A DNA stretch of 64,000 nucleotides from Dictyophora rubrovolvata (GCA_029959195.1 CP114124.1:434001-498000), one strand, 5' to 3'. Positions 50,101 through 62,303 are shown, numbered from the stretch's first letter. Numbers and translations: made by a program. The notes: generated from the sequence alone by a model not told the origin.

Positions 50101-51587
50101 TATTCTAGCTCTTAGAAAAGAGGTTAGTTCATATATATACGGCCAGACTGGTCCTTTAATCTCAAGCTTCCCGGCGTAGGTTTCATTACCCATCGATGAT
50201 GAATCCGAACTCGTTTCAAGGTTGGCAGCTTGGTCTTTAGACACCAATTCTGGAGACACGGAGTCTCTGAGTGCAATACATGCTGTTGCATCAATCATTA
50301 ACAAACGCGTCGGAGGTTAGAAGGGACTAAGTTTGATGACAAGTTATATCGTTAATATTTATTTACAGGGTTATCCGGTTTTCTTTCTAATCGAAGTTTG
50401 GAATTATGGGACCAATACATAGTTCAGGAAAGTAAAGATGTTGAACAGCGGCGTCGGTTAATCAGGTTGTGGATATGGGTACAATCGTTCCTTTTCCATC
50501 GAAAACGCGTTCTAATCTGTCCGTCTATCTAGATCACCAAAGCTTTGATGATACGCGATGATAGATCTTATAAAGCTTATGTCGATCAACTGTTTTCACT
50601 TTTCACTAATAGTGCTTTAACTTTACGATGGGATGCTGCTAAAGCTGTGGGAGAGATAGGAAAAGGCGGCGAAAATATATTGACAAAGGACAACTTTGCT
50701 GTCGTAAAAGTTCTGTCTACTCACTATATTCCACCTGAGCCCACGTGTTTCTGACTGTCTCGTTTTTTTTGTAGGTTTTGTCAGTCCAAAAGTACTTCAA
50801 TCAGGTATTACCGCGTATAATGGACGGTATCACATCCAACAAAAGTCTCCATTTTCTGTACTGTAACATTTGAGCCAACTGCTTACATGTTTATTATCTG
50901 TCTTTAGGTGATATCCAACAACAAGCACCTTATCTTATCGCCTTGACTTCCCTGATCAAACCTATTCCCAAGGCGATTTACGCACATCACATGCCAAAGG
51001 TCTGTTTATTCATGCACATTCCATACCTCACGCTTTTGTGTATTTTGATATCCGAACAGCTTTTGTCTTTACTACTTCGTGGGTTGGAACTATCCGATCT
51101 AGAATTACGAATTGACGTTATTGAAACATTGCGTGCCACGTCGTCGTCGGACAACGCAAAGCCAACGGATGATGCAATCGTCACAATTATTTCTGAGCAC
51201 GCTCCAAGCATTGCGTTAGCAATGCTTAAAAATAGTCAAGTTTATAATCAGCCTTTGAGTGTAAGCACAATGCACAGCGTATGCAATCACGACCGCACTT
51301 TGTTAATCGCTTGTTTACAGTCAAAACTTCGCCAAACAGCACTAAAATACCTCGGTGTACTACCAGAAATCGTGCGCTATGATATTCTACATCCGTACAA
51401 AGCCCAGGTGCTGCGAGAACTAGCAATTTGTCTCGATGATCCAAAACGGGATGTGAGGAAGGAAGCGGTTGATTCAAGGTATAGTTGACAGCCTCCTCCT
51501 GTTCTTGTCAATTAACAACGTTATACATTCAGGGCTAATTGGTATGGGTGTTATCGTCAAACATTTCTTTCAAAACGTATATCATAA
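47174..51587 (+). CDS. MMS19: MMS19, cytosolic iron-sulfur cluster targeting factor
   Basis: A long HEAT-repeat protein split by about twenty introns. Diagnostic blocks are GKATLLHVVKNLGEYLTSE, GVELLSSVLQKCPPDTL, VHVLVTFYCDKLDDIDTVIP, YIRLAEGEKDPRNLMIAFS, FFDVTFCYFPISFRPPPDD, FGPLAIPLFLEKLSAGS and, at the end, KLRQTALKYLGVLPEIVRYD and LDDPKRDVRKEAVDSRANW. MMS19 is the adaptor of the CIA complex that delivers Fe-S clusters to DNA polymerases, XPD and other nuclear enzymes. The whole gene can be read open with standard introns except the first, where a GC donor at 47274 gives the best frame (EIVS-DIASGKAT); a GT donor about 30 bases earlier is an alternative. Confidence 0.88.
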
Positions 51588-52120
51588 ACTTGTTTTTATG
51601 CAGGTTTTCTTACAGTGGCTGAAATCGTTGGAAATTATGGTCGACGTGCGCATGTTAATCCGGATCTTGCACTTCGTTGCAGTAGACCCTCTAAAGACCT
51701 TCGTTAACATACCGGGCCGATACCCGGTCATGTGTGCCCTGCTGCTCGGTTTGGAATGACAGCAGTAACTGGCGAAATCATGACAATTTAGTTTATTTAT
51801 TACTTTACTAGCTCGCGATGAAGTAATGAGGAGAGGAAAATGTTATATTCATACTTTACAAACTATAGGAATTGGGATGACACATAAATATGCACAAACC
51901 ATCGGTGAATGTAAGCAATGATGCATGCTGCAGTGTAGAGGAACTCACAGGGTCGCACAGTGGCCGTGTGTCGGCAAATTTTTCTTCTACATAACCTGGT
52001 GTCTGTTTATGAATATCCATAATTACTCTATGACTCTGGATGTCTTCAATCGCGAGAGACCGGGGGAAATCGCTTGAGGCATGTAGTGCGTTTATAGGGC
52101 TAGGCTGATGGCGGACTTGG
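51588..52120. other. Intergenic, no gene seen
   Basis: 3' flank of MMS19 and upstream side of the small gene at 52121. Open frames on the minus strand here look like shadows. Confidence 0.35.
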
Positions 52121-52592
52121 ATGTGGCCTGGGATTGTTGCACCCTCACCCTCATCTGGAAGCCCCATATCGAGACGTGACAACGGAACCTCGCTTGCAAG
52201 CGCTTTCGCGGGTCCGATCAGTGACATGACTGATGCCGTTTCCAGCGCACAGGCCGATCTGACGCTGGTTGCTCTCAAATTCGGGTCTATGGTGCAGGTT
52301 GTCGACAACACGGATTCCCCTGCATGATGATCCCCAACTCAGCGAAACATTTGCTAGCCTTGTGGACCAGATTACAAAATTCTCTGTGGATTCCGCTATG
52401 ATAATGCAAGCCCTTTCGGAGATCCAGGCTGGACTGAACCAGACCAACCCCGACATTGGAGATGTCTCCGCAGATGGAGGTGACGTGACTAGCAGTATCG
52501 ATAATGGTGGCAACGGCAATAGCACTGACTTAGGAAACAACACTAGCGATGGAAACAGCAGTGATGATGACATTAGTAACTTGCCATTCTAA
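52121..52592 (+). CDS. Small unrecognised protein with acidic Asn/Ser/Gly tail
   Basis: Two exons, 52121-52284 and 52343-52592, join in phase through a 58-base GT-AG intron and give about 137 residues. The first 90 are Ala/Ser-rich and helical (SDMTDAVSSAQADLTLVALK, then TFASLVDQITKFSVDSAMIM), and the last 40 are G/N/S/D-rich. The style recalls small secreted or surface proteins such as HsbA-type ones, but no signal peptide is visible at this start, so an upstream exon may be missing. Function unknown. Confidence 0.35.
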
Positions 52593-52958
52593 TGAGCCCG
52601 TTAGTTCCCTAGTCCACGCTAAACTTTACTGACTACATAGTTCTTTGCACAGGGTCTCGAGACTTGTCAACTGCCCGGTCATCGGTTGTTTAGTACGTTC
52701 GGTGCCCATGTGACGTCGTTTTTGTAACTTGTATATTTGCCTGGAACGTCTTGGTGTAATACAGAACATTTGTTTCTTATTTGCAGGGAAAAGCACCAGA
52801 GATCGACTATGAGAGTTATGCATTAAATCGTAATTTTCTGAGAAATATTGTGAGGAAAGCGTTATTATCCTGATAATTTTATGAGCATACAGTAACACGC
52901 AATTATTACTAAGCAAAGGCGGGCCCGCACAGTCTCTCCACCGATCGTCGTGTATCGT
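52593..52958. other. Intergenic, promoter side of the NDUFAF7 gene
   Basis: About 370 AT-rich bases; nothing recognised. Confidence 0.35.
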
Positions 52959-54625
52959 ATGCGTGTTCGATTGTTATGGCCACCACCGGCTCTCTCCCGC
53001 TCATTCTCGTCGTCAATAACGCGCTGTCAGTCTCGCAAAGACAGATTCAACTTCAACGACTCCGTCTTCGACGAAAGAGCTATCCCGAACTATTCCCAGT
53101 TCAAACGGGTCACTGCACTTGACCTTGCCCAATCGAAAGAGTATCCTAAGAATGTAACCATGCTCGTCCGGGATTTTATACAAGACTCGTTGTACAATCC
53201 ACATTATGGCTACTTTTCCAAACAAGCCGTCATTTTCTCTTCCAAAGACCCTCTCAGCTTTCCGTCTGTCCGCAACGCGAGAGAATTGGAAACTCACATC
53301 GTTCAGACTTATGGTTCTTACGGCAATACCATACGACACGGAGGTCCCGGTCGACAGGTTTGGCATACTCCAACAGAACTTTTCAAGGTTTGGTTTGCCC
53401 CAGTGGCCGTCTCCTCTCCCAGCATTGATGATTTGAACACTAAATAAAAAGAATTCATAGCCGTGGTATGGTCGCGCTATTGCTCAATTCATACTGTCAG
53501 AATACATGCTCAAAAGCTATCCTTACGACGACCTTGTTATATACGAAGTTGGTGCCGGTAATGGCACCTTGGCCAATGACATTCTCGATTTCGTTCATCA
53601 GGAATATCCTCCCGAAGTGTACGAGCGAATACGATACAGCATTATCGAAATCAGCCCTCAGCTGGCCAAAATTCAGGAAAAGCGGCTCAAATCACATCCA
53701 AATGTTAAAGTCTTCAATAAAAGTGTATTCGACTGGGAAACACGCGATAATTCTGCTTGTTTCTTCATAGCCTTAGAGGTCATCGTACGTAACAATTTCT
53801 GCTGCGCTTTCTTTCTCACCCCTTCCGACACTCCGCTACCCTATGCAGGATAATTTTCCCCATGATGAAATTCGATATTCAACTCAAACAAGAGAGCCAT
53901 ATCAGGGCGTAGTCGCCATCGACGAATGGGGAGATTTCTACCAGCTCTACGAACCTATCACCGATCCATTGATATCCGCTTTCCTTAGTCAACGGTCCGC
54001 ACTAGGTTATGTCTCTCCGGCCTTACCATCAGCTTCTCCTTTTCTTCGTCGCCTCAGAGCATCCCTTCCATTCGCACCTAACCTCTCAAAATCCGAATTT
54101 ATTCCAACCCGCCTCTTAGAACTTCTTCACATATTACGGAACAAGTTTCCTCGGCATCGTCTCCTCCTTTCTGACTTTTCTTCCTTGCCTGATACCATAC
54201 CGGGATATTATGCACCCGTCGTCCAAACGCGCATACGCGACGTCATGGTACCCTGTCAAACATTTCTCGTCAAACAGGGCTTTTTCGACATATTCTTTCC
54301 AACGCAATTCGACTTACTACGGGACATGTACGAACATGTCATGTCGAAGCTTTATACCGATCCGCTGGAAGGAAGTAGAGCTTCTCCCCTGCTTACTATG
54401 GCTGCACCAAGCAACCTGGGTGCCAACTTCTTTTTCTCGCACTACAGAAGGCCATTAACTGATACAATAACATCCACTAGTGGATTACCCGTCGGCGGTC
54501 ATAGATCAAACGTATTCTCTCACAAAGAGTTTATGCAGACATACGCTACCCTATCACAAACACGTTTAAAAAGTGGAGAGAATCCATTATTAGAGTATTA
54601 TCAGAATGTTAAATTCCTCTTCTGA
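52959..54625 (+). CDS. NDUFAF7/MidA-type protein arginine methyltransferase, mitochondrial
   Basis: Three exons (first ends in ELFK, second in ALEVI) join in frame through PWYGRAIAQFILSEYMLKSY and DNFPHDE. An Arg/Ser-rich start without acids (RVRLLWPPPALSRSFSSSI) is a good mitochondrial presequence. The SAM-binding motif is YEVGAGNGTLANDIL, followed by YSIIEISPQLAKIQ and the FFIALEVIDNFPHD block typical of the family. NDUFAF7 dimethylates an arginine of the NDUFS2 subunit early in complex I assembly. Length (about 490 residues) is normal for fungi. Confidence 0.87.
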
Positions 54626-54831
54626 TTTTATTTGTTCCTTTAAGATTGTAGTTAGGGTATTATTATTATCATCCGAGGGTAATTAATTACGATGTATAGC
54701 GAACATGTACGATGGATATTAATGCAGACACAGATAAACAGACAAAGCGAAATATATGGACAACATGCATCTAAAAGAATCCGAATAATAACCCTCGATG
54801 CTACGTATATATATATAACTTTATGACTTGA

Positions 54832-56190
54832 TTAAGATGCGGCCATGATAGCTTGTGTCTTTCTTCCCGCTTCAGCTAGAACAAGTTCAAACGCTGATAG
54901 TTCGTCTTGCATGACTTGTTGAAGCCGTCGACCTTTCCTATATCCAAGATTAGTGGTAGTGGTGCCCGTTTTATATAGTACATTTTCAAGGACGCCATTA
55001 ATCCCTCCCGCTGCCTCCCACTTTTCTATCCTATCCATGCTACGTTCCGCGCTTTCGGATTCGGCTCTCCATCCACCCAACTTGTTTTTCAAAGCGCGGA
55101 TTTTCCTACCAGCTTCGGCGGTGGCGGCTGCCGTAACCTGGGTATTCTCGACGACGGTGGTCAACGACTGCACTAATGACTGCGTCAGAGAACGCATATT
55201 AGAAAGTTGGGCGATAGCATTCGAAGGTGTAGGATTGTTAGAAAATGAATCCACCAATAAACTCGTCGATGATTCCCTGGCATGCGAATACGAATTCTGG
55301 CGACGGTGAGTGTGTCTATAATCCAAAGTATCGTCGTCGCCCAGGACCCGTTGTGGATCCAATTCCCAATCAGCAGTCGTATCATGATCTTCTTCTTCAG
55401 CGACGGTGTGTAGCGCACGGCCACCAGGGCCAGTTTCGGCTGCTTTTACCTCCCTTTCTCCAGAATCGTCCCCAAAACCATCTATTGTATCCAACTCTTC
55501 TAGTTCACCCAATATATCGTTCCCACCATTCTGACCGGCAATCCTTCTAAACTCTTTCTCCACTTCGCGCAGCTCGCGAACTTGTCCTTCTCGTTCTCGA
55601 GTATTATCATTAATTTTTCGAATAAAATCAGATGCCAGTCGTTCTAGTGATAATTCTCCACCTGAAGTGGGTATAGATGCGGTGGTAGGCGAGGATATTG
55701 ATGGTGAATAATCGGTATCCAAGCACCGTAGATGTTCAATGAAAAGATCGGTTGTTTGAAGGTCTTGGTTAAGGACTGCTAATGGGTCCTGGGGTATTGT
55801 CCGTGTAATAACTGGAGAGTGCGCAACAGGGGGATCATAAGCTATACCGCCATTAGCACCACCCCAATAAGAGACATCAGCCTCAAGCTCGTCGTTTAAA
55901 GCCACTGTGTCCAGTGGCGCGTCAGCTAAAATAGTCGATTCTTCTTCAACACCTTCTTCCGCGCCATCGTCAAATTCTATTCCAAATTCATCTGCTAATA
56001 ATCGAGAAGCAGTCGTTGGTTCAGGCATTAATGCAGCTGCAAGTTCGTGTGCCAGGCTCGCCGTTCGACCGTTTCCATCGCCGTGTAATAAAGCTTTCGA
56101 TCTCGCTTTGGAAATGCTTTGTGAAGAGCCTTTTGGAGGTGCTGAAGAAGAATGTCGAGGGTTGGATGAAAAATCGTCGTACAGTGACAT
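54832..56190 (-). CDS. Unrecognised 452-residue protein with helical/coiled-coil parts
   Basis: A single long exon. Not recognised. After a Ser-rich start come acidic stretches, a charged helix (about residues 180-215, NDNTREREGQVRELREVEKE) that could form a coiled coil, a disordered acidic middle, and an ordered helical C-terminal 150 residues with AGRKIRALKNKLGGWRAESE and RIEKWEAAGGINGVLENVLY. No membrane span. It sits tail-to-tail with NDUFAF7. The long open frame without introns and ordered C-terminus support a real protein. Confidence 0.65.
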   Translation of the reverse strand: MSLYDDFSSNPRHSSSAPPKGSSQSISKARSKALLHGDGNGRTASLAHELAAALMPEPTTASRLLADEFGIEFDDGAEEGVEEESTILADAPLDTVALNDELEADVSYWGGANGGIAYDPPVAHSPVITRTIPQDPLAVLNQDLQTTDLFIEHLRCLDTDYSPSISSPTTASIPTSGGELSLERLASDFIRKINDNTREREGQVRELREVEKEFRRIAGQNGGNDILGELEELDTIDGFGDDSGEREVKAAETGPGGRALHTVAEEEDHDTTADWELDPQRVLGDDDTLDYRHTHRRQNSYSHARESSTSLLVDSFSNNPTPSNAIAQLSNMRSLTQSLVQSLTTVVENTQVTAAATAEAGRKIRALKNKLGGWRAESESAERSMDRIEKWEAAGGINGVLENVLYKTGTTTTNLGYRKGRRLQQVMQDELSAFELVLAEAGRKTQAIMAAS

Positions 56191-56402
56191 TGTGGTTGGT
56201 CGGGCGATGGTGGCTGTTGAATTGGTTTTTCAATGGAGCGCGTTACAGCTTTGATATGCTTACATCACCCATCAACTCTAAGTCCACAAAGGGTAATAGG
56301 CATGAAATTACATGACAAAATTTACTAAATAAATAAATAGCGTGGTCGAACTCGGGACAATTAGGAAAAGCGTTAAATTAATAGACGGTATATTCTCTCA
56401 AT

Positions 56403-59400
56403 CTACCAATCAACATCCCATTCATGGTCGGTAGGTTTTCCATCTCTCGTTAACGCGCCCGCTGGGGTATTTCGATAATGCCTCGTCAGTAGACGCACAA
56501 CGTCTCGTTTTGTTATTAGTCCGGTTAGCTTTCCTTTTCGCGAAAATAAAGCATATCGTAGATTCTTAAGAAATGCATTTGGATGAGGGGAAATTTAGAT
56601 GTTCAGGGGTTATCTCACCAATCGCTGAAAAATGCTGACTAGCAGTTCCTGAGCCATTTCGCTCCGGAATTCCATGGGTGCCGTTTCCATGAGCGACGCC
56701 ATATTTACGCCTATATTACGCCGATCCCCGCGAAGAAAGGTGCAATGTACATCGAGTTCTTCCTGTGCCACATACGACGCTGAGAAAAAATAAATTTCAT
56801 ATCGCCTTTTCGCTAACTGCTACATGCCTAACGCCATACGAAGTCTCTCATGTGTGACAAACCCGATTAGATTATCTCCGTCAACGACAGGGAAGCCAAA
56901 ATAGTTATGAGCTCGGACGAGTGAGTCTAAATGAAAGTCAGGGATAACCCATAAATGAATACTGAATTTCTGACCTAATTCTTTAACGGTCATATCGACA
57001 CCGTTAATGACCACTAGATTATCTTTGGATGTCATGATACTAGCAGCAGTCGCACCATAGTCTCGATGTTCGATGGACGACAACCAAGAATATGCTCTCA
57101 TGGCAATCCATGCATCATAAATACCTTCTTTTCCAAAGGCATCGCCCACCCATTTGGAAACCATTACAGCAAGCATGATGGGTAACACGTGGCTCAGGGC
57201 ACCTGTTAACTGTCCAAGAGATGAATTACTGCATATCAGATGAATGTCCTGCACACCTCAAATAGAATGACCACCAATGAAACTTGACTTTTCATTTAAT
57301 AATTTTGAAGTCTTTGTTAATATTTAATGGGCTTACTAGTCATTCTTGTAACGCCTCCGAGAAGAGCCGATGCCCCTATAACAGCATAAAACCCTGGAGA
57401 AATGCATCGAGTCCCAAGATCTGGCGGACAGGCCGAAAAAATCCAAAGAGTAGGGTAAGCCCTATGAATGCTCTGACTTTGCAAGCCTCTTAATTACTAT
57501 ATCAACTCCGCGCGGAGTACCGGAAGGAACATACACTAATAAACCCGTGGCTCGACCAAGGCAAGCCCCAATCGCTATTGTAGGTAGAAAAATGCCAGCA
57601 GGTACCTGATTGCGGGATAGTTGATGTACTGTTGCTCTCAACAATAAGTTTCGATAACTCTAACCTTCATGCCAAACGTGTAGGCAGTTAGCCCGAATTT
57701 CAAAATGGCGGTTAACAGAAGCAAAAAAATATTTTGTGCGTAAGCGTCCGGACTAAAATAATAGTTATGAATTTTGACATGAATATGGAGGGAAAAATCC
57801 GGCGGCCTACTTGCATAAGCCATGCCAATCGCCTTTCAGGGGATCGCACTCCAAAAACAAATTGGCCACCAAGTCAGAGGTCTGAACCCTTATAAATGAT
57901 CCAATTCAACTACGGCTGCAATCACGAAGCGAAACGAACACGTACCGCGCGAAAATTACCAGATAGCTGAATACAGCGGTTGTCGCACTTGCTGCGACAA
58001 TTTCCATCAGTGGCCAATCAGATATGACGCTGTTCCGACGATACACAGCGATTAAAATGTTCAATCTGATCAAAAAGGCACCAAAGATACCCTACGATAT
58101 TCCAGACGTTAGAAAATGCATATTAACCAACACTCACTCCAAGAACACCAAGGAAAAGCCAGGGTAGCTATCATAATTCATCAGTCTATCAGTTCTCAAG
58201 AAGCAAAATGGAGTTTTAATACTAATTCAAAGGCTTTCCAATTCTCTTTAATTGCGGTGACCTTCCGAATTCATAATGAATACACAGTACATCTTCATTT
58301 CTGATACTTACTTGAAATAACACCAACTTTGAGGTTCCGAATGGATCGACATATTGAAGTGCCACGGCAGCAACCACTGATGTCACAAATGCACGCGAAA
58401 CAACTAGCTCGTCAGTGAAGGTATTCAATTCTATTGAGTCATTGAATATTTCTGAGATTATGAATAAGTAAGAAGGAAAGCATACCTTCCAACCCGAATA
58501 ACACGCCTCCTAAAGGACTGCCGAAAGCAACAGATACACCGGCGGCAGCCGCAGCAGCTAGTAATTTTCTTTTCTCACTTTCCGTTTGACGGGTCGGTCC
58601 AAAGTATCTGGACACAACAGCTGCCATGGCACAGCTAACGTGAATAAGCGGTCCCTATCCACAGCTTAAGAAAATAAACAACAATCAATGTATGTAAAAT
58701 TATTGACCTCTTTCCCCAATGATAGTCCAGAAGCGACGGAAAGCGCAAGACCAAATCCTTTAATTATCAATGTCCACGGCCCTAGAAATTCGTCCAGAAC
58801 GTATCCGCCAACGATCTACACGTTGAAGAAGTCAGCGTTCAGCTGTATATAATCATAGGAGATATTACCGCTTTTATTTCCGGGACTAAAAACGTGTTTC
58901 ACCAAAAATGCGAACCACACTTAGAGAATTGGGACTTACTTCCGGTATGAAAAGCACTAGGAGACTGTTGGAAATAGGCGCAGCTCGAGTGTGTGTGCCA
59001 CTTACTAAGGGGCGTATGATTTCACTAATATTCCAGCGCTTGAAGCGAAAACAACCTGTTGACTGATTTAGCCCCAATTTTTTAGGGGGAGATTGCATGC
59101 ATCCACGTACAGCCGACACAACGTAGATGGTCGTTTGTAGAAAGGATTGTAAGAAAATGTAACGTAGACCAAACCATTGGCCCCAGGTCATCCAAAATTG
59201 ACAAACCTCGCCAGCTATAGTGAAGTCCTTTCAGATTGACTTGCTTTTATTCGAACCAGGGGAAAGCATACGCTGGAGTCCGCTGCAGCATGAGAGCTGA
59301 TTGTAAAAAAAACCATACACGCAACGTCCGTCTCGTAAATCATTCAACCTACACCGATGATGAGGGGTAACCGTAATGAAAAGTAAAGTGAACAGACGTT

Positions 59401-60012
59401 ACCATGCGACAAGGACATCCAGCCAGCCGCCAATTACACCGACGCCAATACCAGTTACTAAACTGAGCTCAGCACACGAGTATATCAAAAAGACAGGCGT
59501 TGCCAGAAAATACAGACTTAAAAGGGTTAGCCACAGGCGCGTGGTATTCCATACTAGAAGAGATAATCTTTTCAGACCATACTGTGATTTCATCTCCAAC
59601 TGTCGCGCTCGTTCTCGGGCCTCTTCGTTGATCCAGTCTAAAAGTCATCCAGTATAATTAGCAGTATGTTTTCGTATACAGAGCGTCTACTATCGTACCA
59701 ATGCTATCTCCATCTCTGTATTTCACAGCAGGGATGGAAAGAAGCTCCAATTCATCAATCTCGTCTGTAGCAAACTCTGTCTCTCGGAGAGAATATGGGT
59801 GGAGTGGTATTTGTCCGTCTCTTCGGCTAATTTTCAAAACATAATCAGCTACGCCCTAAATAGCGCGATCTCTAAACATACATTTCTCCTTCACCGTCAT
59901 TATTCCACGACGTCGAACCAGGCGTAGGTTCTTCATCGTTGGCCATAGTCGTACATTCCGTGGTGTCAGTGCGTGACCGTACGATTGTCACAACTTCTTT
60001 TCGGGCTTCCAT
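56403..60012 (-). CDS. CLC-family voltage-gated chloride channel/transporter with CBS domains
   Basis: A gene with many introns, all resolvable in frame. A cytosolic N-terminus ([18 protein letters not shown]) leads to the first span near [19 protein letters not shown]. Channel motifs: HTGIPEIK (the usual GSGIP has Thr-Gly here), [13 protein letters not shown] with the gating Glu, [20 protein letters not shown], and [16 protein letters not shown], followed by [20 protein letters not shown]. Two CBS domains close the protein ([37 protein letters not shown], and [19 protein letters not shown]). It probably works in an endomembrane compartment or the plasma membrane to move chloride. The Met at 59948-59946 ([10 protein letters not shown]) is an alternative start. 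Confidence 0.88.
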
Positions 60013-61532
60013 GTCGCGAAACAAAGACGTAGAGGACGGAGAGTGGAGTCCAGTAAGGGCACCTTCTTTTCTTAGAAAAACACTTTATTAAACACATTTA
60101 GACTATCAGGAGGAGTAAACGGATCAGACTAAGTTATTCCAGAAAAGCAGAAGTTGGTACTTCGGACAGACTTTCTACTCCACCTACAAAAGATATCTTC
60201 ACCGCAACATTCTCGGAGACTGCTCTTCCAGAGATCGACGATTTTGATGCCTTCTTTCCTCTGAAAGACTCCTGGATATCTGCGAGACAGAACTATCTCC
60301 GAGATAATTCGGAACGCGATCGCTATGTCAGTTGTAAAAAAGACGTGACAATGTTATTTTTATTTCTTTTCGCTCATGCCAATTATAATAGAACCACCAA
60401 ATAAGGATGTTGACACCTGCCGAAATTCATGAACTTGAAAAATGGCTTGAAAATTGCATTGCAACGGGCAAGCAAGGTTGGACTAGCGGCAAAGCTATTC
60501 TGTACAGACGTCTTCAACTCAGAAAGGCATATACTATGTAATCTTATATTATTGTGTTACTTACCACGTCTTTTAGGTTAAAAAGGAAAACCCCGTATTC
60601 TCCTACGACATGCTACGTCAACCCCCTCCAAGAACCAAGGATCTAGAACCTTTTGCAACTATCCCAACCTCCGAACCCAATAAAGAAACAGTCGATGCTT
60701 TATATGCCATTCATAGAACGCCATACCAATCTTCCTTTGCATCACGAATTTCAGGAAATATTGAGCCTTTGGGCCGAATTTTACACAGCGACTGGCAAAC
60801 CCGGACAGTATGGATGGACGTTATGGACGATATCAAGCTGCATTACGCCTTATCACAATCAGTCTATTCATTCAAACCAAATGACAGTCCGCAAGACGTT
60901 CATTCATTGGAGAGAAGCAGTCCAATCGACTATGTTACACTCGAACCTTGGCATCTTCCCCAAATACATGAGCTCTTAACAAGAACGTTCTGGCCTGGAA
61001 TAGATGGTAAACAGCCTGTATTACAACTTTGATCACTTCACTTCCCTTACTTTTTTACGCGCAGTGACAAGCTCTTTGGAATATTCTCCCGAACAGTGCA
61101 CAGTCGTCGCGCTTTATAAACGTCTGGTCGTGGGAGCCGCCTTTCTTAGCTCTCCTATTGAGACATACCTGACGTACCTCGTCGTCCGCTCAGGTTGGGA
61201 ATGCAGTGGTGTTGCCAGGTTTGTCCATCTTACACTCGGAACAAACAGATCCTATATCATTATTCACCAGCACCATCCTTTATCTTTTACTTAATGCTAA
61301 TCCGACTAAAGATGTAACCCTGCATGTTTCCGCCAACAATCCTGCTATGGTAAGTATGATTGAATTTTTTTTGGTAACGATAATTTGACGGTCTTTTCTA
61401 AAAAAAAAAAAGTTGCTATATAACAAATTTGGATTCAAAGCAGAGGAGTTTGTAGTCGGATTCTACGATAAATATTTACCGGAAGAGTCTCAAACTTGCA
61501 AAAATGCCTTCAGATTAAGGTTGCGTCGATAA
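60011..61532 (+). CDS. KAT14/CSRP2BP-like GNAT acetyltransferase
   Basis: A multi-exon gene. A helical N-terminal region (DIFTATFSETALPEIDDFDA, then MLTPAEIHELEKWLENCIAT) leads to the GNAT fold: PWHLPQIHELLTRTFWPGID, TVVALYKRLVVGAAFLSSP, YLTYLVVRSGWE, DVTLHVSANNPAM and LLYNKFGFKAEEFVVGFYDKYL, ending NAFRLRLRR. The HVSANNPAMLLYNKFGFKAEEF block is characteristic of the C-terminal domain of KAT14, a subunit of the ATAC-type acetyltransferase complex in animals. The start at 60011 is tentative: its ATG shares the CATG with the CLC start, and the first exon junction needs a weak donor (EDGE-LSYSRKAEV). Confidence 0.72.
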
Positions 61533-61745
61533 GACTCGAACTGCCCAAATATTACCCGTGGGGACGTCCGTCTGATACAACGCGACTTTCTCCATCCGGG
61601 GATGAAAATCGCCAAGGAGAATGACGTTCAACTTCCCCCCAAATAGCGTGCCCTCGATTCTCCCCCGTTGGATTGTGGATATCGGCCACTAGCTTTGACA
61701 ACAAGCCTAAGTTTTGCAATGTCAACATTGACACTGCGTCTTTTT
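61515..61745 (-). mobile_element. Fragment of a PIF1-like helicase, probable Helitron remnant
   Basis: On the minus strand, two adjacent frames read DAVSMLTLQNLGLLSKLVAD and IHNPTGENRGHAIWGG, then GKLNVILLGDFHPRMEKVAL. This order (Walker B-like D-x-VSM, then a GG-x-NVILLGDF motif) is the core of PIF1-type helicases, the kind carried by fungal Helitrons, with FHPRMEK in the place of the usual FHQFPPV. It is broken by a frame change near 61630 and has no helicase parts on either side. The end overlaps the last codons of the KAT14-like gene. Family call is from recall of motif pattern only. Confidence 0.4.
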
Positions 61746-61761
61746 TGATATCCCCCCGTCC

Positions 61762-61980
61762 TTGTCGCCACAGTTGCTGAATGTCATTCAGGAGGCCTGC
61801 ATTCCTGATACAGAAACCGGATATTGGGACGAACCCCTTACTGCACCGGGAGTCGACGAGGATCCGGATGCCGTCATTCAGCCTTGGGAGTATGAAATGA
61901 CTGAAGAACAGCGGGACGCGTACGCAGGCATCCAGAGAAGTGAGTTATTCGAATCCCAACTTCGTGATAGATTTGCATAA
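61762..61980 (+). CDS. Short frame of unknown status
   Basis: Preceded by a good acceptor-like sequence (cgccacag), the frame reads GYWDEPLTAPGVDEDPDAVI, then QPWEYEMTEEQRDAYAGIQ, before a GTGAGT that could be a donor. Amino-acid usage is protein-like, but no family was recognised and no upstream exon was found. It may be an exon of a broken gene next to the helicase fragment. Confidence 0.25.
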   Translation: MSPQLLNVIQEACIPDTETGYWDEPLTAPGVDEDPDAVIQPWEYEMTEEQRDAYAGIQRSELFESQLRDRFA

Positions 61981-62303
61981 TGTGATTCTAGCTTTGGTAT
62001 CGACCCCTTGCCACTGTATAGGAACAACGTATTTGTTTGACCCAAAGAGGCCTTTCACACAGCAGCCCGAGCTTTAATCTCGGTTCGTTCCCGCTGTAAA
62101 ATGTGCTCGACTCGTCGTAATTGTGTCGTCAGGTGTACGGGTATTTTGTACTTGTTGTATCCACATGGTTTTTCTTAATAAGATTATAATTCTCCCGAAG
62201 CAGTATTATTCGTCTATCAAAGTTGTTTACATCTCTGGGGATGATCACGGTCATCTCTGGTAGACGCCTCTAGTTTAAATTTAAACTTCAGCCACACACC
62301 GCC
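61981..62303. other. Promoter side of the TDP2-like gene
   Basis: About 320 bases, AT-rich near the right end; nothing specific was identified. Confidence 0.35.

Noticed and set aside
51856-52573. Two long minus-strand frames opposite the small gene at 52121
   Set aside because: They look like antisense shadows of the two-exon plus-strand frame, which has a proper intron.
58930-58960. Seemingly damaged selectivity motif in the CLC gene
   Set aside because: Splicing of GGA A|TC CCG gives an intact TGIPEIK; the gene reads open throughout.
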